Shown here piece by piece: positions 20,201-24,772 of a stretch of DNA of 24,772 nucleotides (positions are counted from its first letter, which is position 1; every line of letters starts with the position of its first letter). The stretch covers positions 1,027 through 25,798 of the forward strand of contig JH152917.1 in the NCBI GenBank assembly GCA_000226015.1. Direction: 5' to 3'. A program made the translations under genes and the position numbers. The notes under the pieces are model-generated. The model made no database searches. It saw only the letters and a program-made list of their open reading frames with translations, and was not told the DNA's origin. The stretch is from Mnemiopsis leidyi (taxonomy: Eukaryota > Ctenophora > Tentaculata > Lobata > Bolinopsidae).

Positions 20201-22108
20201 GTTACCTGTGATGCTTAAATACAAGATATTCTGCTATTCGCTATATAGCTCTGAATGAACCATGAGTTTAATTGAAGCCCCTTAACACTTGCTTTATTAT
20301 TGTTCTGTATGCAATTTGTACAGATATGTTACGATATCAAGGTACCTCATAGTTTATTGATCTTTAGTTTGATGACTGATGATGTGATCTTATTACAATA
20401 CTGCCTATCATCATTTATTGATATTGACAATAGATAGATACAGCTGTTAGACCTTCTCATACGATCGCTGAGCAGCGAGAAGTCATTCTTCACCGTGTGT
20501 GCAATATGCCATATAGATCAGTACAATCTGTCCAGACATACAAAGGCATATTATTCTTTCATGAGTCTTTCTTGGATTCTAACGTTCCTAAAAAATGACA
20601 GTGTATAACACCTGCAGAATTACTTGCTGAGCAAACACGTGTACCGTCAAAGCTGCTAATGTATACAAACATGGTGTATGAGCACATGTACTGCGTGCAC
20701 CGTCAAGTGTATATGAACTTAAATTCTAATTTTAATGGTATAGAATAAGATATTGAGTCTGTTTTTTGCGCTTTTGAGTTTTCATTTCTTAAATTCGGTA
20801 CTTTTGAGCTCTATTCTAACAGTGCAGTGTCTGATGAGGTTTGAATTTTGAAAAAGGTGCCACATGGAGGTATAATGAACTATCCATAGCTCTTCAGCAT
20901 TATAGTAAAGCTTGAAGTTGAATATTCATATAACACTCAGAATTTAAGACTGCACCAGAAAAAGAGCGCAGGTGGGGTCATATGTGCAGGTGTTCAAGGT
21001 TTCAGTCATGATCATTAGGTCCCATAATCATTCTTTCATGGTGGTAGCAACTACAGAACCTCAGCCGTAAAAATTCCATCAGGATTCAAAATAGCACACA
21101 TAAAATAGCACTACTTGACTTTCTTTGTGCACAAATGGCAATACGGCATATTTCGACTTGTATCAAAGGCCAGTATAGCCACTGTTAACAGTGTTAATAC
21201 AACAAAATCTTGCCATGAATATTAATTGATTATCGATAATCAATTAATTAACAATATGAGATTGTGGTCATTTCATAGAAATTGCGATACAAAAATGTTG
21301 ATCGCTGTAAAAGCAATTCAAACATCCATACTAAACTAATAAACTAAAACACGGTCTCTACCTGTCACAAAGAGCGCTGAAAGGAACTGTTTTCCAGAGC
21401 ATGGCCACACTGGTCTGGTCAGGACGATGAAACTCTATCCAGGCTACACAAATCTCGGTGTACTCTACTGGGGTCAGGTAGTCAGTGTCGTGAAGAGCGA
21501 TGATGTTGCTGATGTCGAGTGTCTCCCAGATCTTGTTGTGTACCATTACTCTAACGTTCAACCTGACAGGGGTCTTGTCAGGTGTATTTGCAACCAGGAA
21601 CCCTTCAGTTTCAAGTTAAGATCATATGTGTAGGAAACATCAATTTAGTATTATATAAAGAAAACGAATTTCTAAGCATTTTTCATTCTGTTCTATTCTA
21701 GTATTCTAATTAAATGTAGCCTTACAGTGTAGAAGCATTGCATCGCCTATCAATCTAAAACGCCACATTAATTACTTTTTAAGAGTCAAGTGTCCTCGAA
21801 GCCGTTGATTCAGAAACCAAGCACCCAATATGGTGATATTTCATAAGATTAAAATTAACCAAGAATAGATTGTAATTAACCCTCTGCGGGAACTAAATTC
21901 GATTCTTAATTACAAAGAGAGGTATCATGCTTGCATTACTCACTTGTTGGAAGGTTCGTTGGGAATGATCAGACAGATTTCATCCGTACAAGTATCCGCT
22001 GGTCTAGCTGGAACAGACCTTGTAGACTTTGCTGAGCCAGAACGGTATGGTCTGGAAATCTTGCCACGTAAACTCATTCTAAACAGTTGCAAGATGAAAA
22101 TCAAATTC
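17300..22108 (-). CDS. Uncharacterised Cys/Trp-containing protein, multi-exon
   Basis: Certain coding exons, in transcript order, are 21602-21362, 17995-17844 and 17658-17300 (stop TGA); their junctions fit, with split codons giving 'LCD-R-YIWDLK' and 'WQEWQ-G-CGLADC'. They encode about 250 residues. The first is strand-rich ('VRLNVRVMVHNKIWETLD'), the last holds 'PGAVIHWWGWTDTWKYRQ' and ends 'YIACMVRLR'. Scattered cysteines (EICVAW, ALCD, FSCN, CGLADC, PVCSK, EYCKR, IACM) suggest a disulfide-containing, perhaps secreted protein, which is inference. A probable 5' exon at about 22108-21950 reads 'MNLIFILQLFRMSLRGK…NEPSN' with a good GTGAGT donor, but its phase does not fit the next exon, so an exon or a base is missing. 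I do not recognise the family. Confidence 0.7.
19161..19269 (-). CDS. Possible alternative first exon encoding a signal peptide
   Basis: On the minus strand an ATG at 19269 opens 36 codons followed by a consensus GTAAGT donor. The product has a 19-residue polar start (MRPCAEFNAQQVLARVPRQ) then 'FICTILLFLCLWFVLCA', a strong hydrophobic core ending in small residues, as in signal peptides. It leaves one spare base, which fits the terminal exon at 17658 (giving '…LCA-S-CGLADC') but not the exon at 17995. It may be an alternative promoter of the surrounding gene, part of a nested gene, or a chance frame. Confidence 0.4.
19498..19537. repeat. 20-bp tandem duplication
   Basis: 'ccgcaccttttgttcgtttt' occurs at 19498-19517 and again exactly at 19518-19537, within the large intron of the minus-strand gene. 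Confidence 0.95.
19897..19919. other. Perfect hairpin, 10-bp stem, 3-base loop
   Basis: 'cttttttgcc', then loop 'ttc', then 'ggcaaaaaag' form a perfect stem-loop. It is not the histone 3' stem-loop, and eukaryotic Pol II does not use such terminators, so no function is assigned. Confidence 0.7.
21221..21248. other. 28-bp perfect palindrome
   Basis: The two 14-bp arms meet at the centre 'atcgat', between 21234 and 21235, and spread outward as 'attaattgattatc' on the left. A second shorter palindrome, 'cactgttaacagtg', lies at 21180-21193. Both are near the donor of the minus-strand exon at 21362 and are AT-rich, so chance or cruciform-forming sequence are both possible. Confidence 0.85.
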
Positions 22109-24772
22109 ATTTTGATTGGCTGTAAAAGTAAACTATTGCTTCATTAGTAAAAAAGATACCTTCAAATTACATCTGAAACTATCATCTTTTCAGTTCTATC
22201 AGAAGTTCAATGGTATCAAGTAAAATGTAACTGACGCAGTTGGCTCTAATCGATAATGCGAGCACATGAAGCTGCAAAGGTAACTGTGAATACTTGCATA
22301 TATTATGCATGTCGGTTAATATAGCTAGCAACAACCCCGGTCCACGCGGCCGCAAATTGATCTGCAATATAGCCAATAAGATCGATTGCCTGACATTCAT
22401 TTCACTGAGCTGTCTTTCGATGCACCTATCAATCTCTCCTAATATCCTTTTTTCCCTCTCCACTCCTGTCTTATCTCTTTGATCTCGAGTCTCCTTTTGA
22501 CAATCAGAGCACTAGAGCATTCCTCATGACAGCATAAGTTTAACAAGATTAAAATTGTAATACTTTCAACTAGATAAGTTGATTATTAGTGTTCTGATAA
22601 AATTATTGTCACAGAGAAAGAAATCAACAATTATCCTTCGTTTTATTTCTCTAATCCTCATGTTTTATTTCTACAATCCTCCTGTTTTATTTTAGGAAAC
22701 TGAGAAGAGCCACTAAACTTTAACTAAATACTCTTGACACCGGCGTCAATTTAAATATTGAAAATTGGGATATCATTGCCTATCTGCCTATTTATGGTCA
22801 AATTTATATTTTTTAGACACAGTCATTCAAGAAGCAATCAACATTTTTCAATTGATGAACTTGACAGCTGACAAAACAAAATCTTCAAAGTCTCACCATC
22901 TCCACGACCAGAAATGGGAGCATGCATCGGGAATGAGAACAAAAATCTAAGCCACAAGCACAAAACAGCCCACCTTAACACCATAAAATTTAATTCAACA
23001 AACTATGATAAAAAGAATAAACGAGATCGTATACCGAGGTACCGAACATCCGAATTAAGCATTCTACTAACACTTGACAGATCCTGATCCTCCCCCACTC
23101 TAACTAAACCTGATGAGCAAGATCGCGAATATAATTTCTTATCGACTACTCAAGAGAAGATGATACAATCAGAAGCCACATAGAACATCTCCCGAACAGC
23201 TCAAATCACCGCAAATTCACTTTGGTCACTAAAAAGAAAGGGGTTATTAATCAACTATGATAGATTAGGATTGGGATTGGCAAATGTGTTGCAAGGTATG
23301 TAACTAAATGGTATAGATTCCTTTTTATCTTACCTATAGTATGTATATTGTGGCAATATGAAGCAGCAAAATTATATATTATACACTCTGGTTGATATAC
23401 TTCTACTTTTTTATTGAAAATCGAATCCACCATATAAAAGCAAATGATGATCATTCCTCATGGCAAGCCCATCCTCTCTATTTCATATTTATAAGGGCTT
23501 ACAGAGACAGCAAGACCATGAATTCTCCCGTTTTGCAGTTTTAGTCGCAAAACTTTTGTAGAACACAGTTATTTCCAATTGGGTGCAATTCTTCGCGATT
23601 TGTTATAACAATCTAAAAAACATCAAAACAACAAAACCCTCTCTACTAATTCTAACTTGATATAGTACTACTACAAACATGGATCTACCTGTTACAGCTT
23701 CAATTACGTAAATCATCTGCGTGCAGGAAAATCAAATGGCAATGCAACATTGAAGGAAATGCTGTTCGTTATACTGTTAACAATCCCCATTAGAAAACGC
23801 AAGTTAAGCCAATATACTGATGCTGCACGGTTTGAAGGGAGCGATCTGCTAAGTACCATTACCTTATTTAGTGAGGTGTGGTAAATACTCAAGATTGGTT
23901 AAATCTTCAAATAGACAAGAGTGATGCCGGGTGATAGAATTTACGTCTTATTATTGAATATCAGTAGGGAGTATTTTGATGATATTCGTACAAGAATTTA
24001 GTCTTGGGGAGGTGATATCCGTCTGACGTTCTAACGATTATGGTTTTGAGCTGCGACGAAGAGTATATTAAGTGCAAGTGAGATTTTTTCGATACTTCGA
24101 GAGTATATCAACACTTAGAACGGACTACGGAGGTACTTAAGGGGGAATTGTAGCAAACAGGGGTTTGTGGAAGCTAGACAAACGGACTGTACAGTAACCT
24201 AAAGCACCCTAATGGGCATCAATTGCACCACTTATTTTTTGATTCTATGATGACGCATTTTAAAAATCGTAAAAAGGAAATTTTTCCGAGAATTTGGAGA
24301 TTTTTGGAAATTTACATTGCATGAATAAAACTCAGCCGTTTCTAGTTGAATCATGCTGAAAATTTGCACGAATTTTATTTATACCTTTGTAAAGCAGCTG
24401 TAAAAATTTCACGAAAAACTGATAAAAGTTGACTCGATGGCACCCGTCCAAAGTTGCCAAGTCCCAAAAATTTCTTTTTTATGTTAACTAACTTTGAAAA
24501 TTTGCACATGCTACTGTGAAGTGGTAAGCACCTTGAAACTTTGCACACAGGTAGAGGACAGCAATAGAAAAATTTTGATGCTATGAAAAGTCTGTTTCCA
24601 AGGAAAGGGGAAAGATTTATGGACACTTGAAATAAAAGTAGCAATTTTTCTGCCAAATTTCAACTTGAAGACAAAAAATTGTAAGAGCCACCCTTGAGTT
24701 GTCTAAATGCCAGATATAAGGTCACTTTTTACAAACATACTTTATCCGACCCGGATGTATTGGTTTTGGGCT
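22109..24772. other. Distal region with possible degenerate retroelement traces
   Basis: This is probably the 5' flank or early introns of the minus-strand gene. No exon is firmly supported. Near 22294-22482 (+) a locally GC-richer stretch encodes 'NNPGPRGRKLICNIANK', reminiscent of the NPGP-containing start of some non-LTR retrotransposon proteins. Between about 22870 and 23240 the plus strand is A/C-rich with a long, nearly stop-free frame ('…KFNSTNYDKKNKRDRIPRY…'). From 24300 on, 'gaaaatttgcac'-type words recur near 24359 and 24495, perhaps from an interspersed repeat. All of this is weak. Confidence 0.4.

Larger units (their letters stand above)
17996..21361 (-). other. 3.4-kb intron of the minus-strand gene
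   Basis: This interval is much larger than the other introns. It contains the possible leader exon at 19161-19269, a 20-bp tandem duplication at 19498-19537, a 10-bp-stem hairpin at 19897-19919, a 174-codon plus-strand frame at 19507-20031 and a 28-bp palindrome at 21221-21248. The rest is AT-rich DNA in which I see nothing. It could hide further exons or a nested gene. Confidence 0.6.

Noticed and set aside
22312..22345. 2A-type ribosome-skipping peptide suggested by NPGP
   Set aside because: The residues before NPGP do not follow the D-x-E-x pattern required by 2A peptides, so only a loose retroelement resemblance is kept.
1..24772. tRNA, rRNA or snRNA genes
   Set aside because: I looked for box B-like 'ggttcgaatcc' words with matching acceptor stems and for rRNA-like stretches and found none that held up.

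Overview
The window is nuclear DNA from a multicellular animal. It is AT-rich, has many short phase-consistent introns with GT..AG borders, and carries two recognisable animal-type genes plus one I cannot name. Nothing in it looks bacterial: no operons, Shine-Dalgarno sites or long uninterrupted genes. I cannot place the species; the compact genes and short introns suggest an invertebrate, possibly an early-branching one. A run of 10 Ns at 10469-10478 marks a draft-assembly gap inside a tandem repeat. Almost every open frame of 60-110 codons here is chance or a piece of a longer exon, so the real coding content was rebuilt by joining exons whose splice phases agree.

Layout. 1-1105: upstream DNA with short interspersed repeats and a 55-bp tandem duplication. 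1106-4969 (+): six-exon gene for a 176-residue Tctex1-domain dynein light chain of the DYNLT5/TCTEX1D class; its last intron holds a GC-richer, MITE-like repeat block. 4970-6329: intergenic. 6330-16344 (+): a 20-exon gene for a protein of about 875 residues with a serine-rich disordered N-terminal half, a candidate PP1-docking motif, one PDZ domain, a coiled coil and an acidic tail, best read as a divergent neurabin/spinophilin (PPP1R9) homologue. 16345-17299: short tail-to-tail intergenic region with a candidate poly(A) signal for each gene. 17300-about 22108 (-): an unrecognised cysteine- and tryptophan-containing protein with at least three certain coding exons, a probable 5' exon and a possible alternative signal-peptide exon. 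22109-24772: mostly featureless AT-rich DNA with faint traces of degenerate retroelement-like coding sequence.

The genes do not form a pathway. One encodes a dynein-associated light chain; the other probably encodes an actin/PP1 scaffold. I see no new defence, mobile or biosynthetic system. The most unusual signals are: three independent tandem duplications that each copy an exon end together with its splice donor; a PDZ-gene exon that can be read in two frames by paired choices of neighbouring AG acceptors; a possible intronic poly(A) isoform that would cut the protein after its PDZ domain; and a hydrophobic leader exon inside the large intron of the minus-strand gene.
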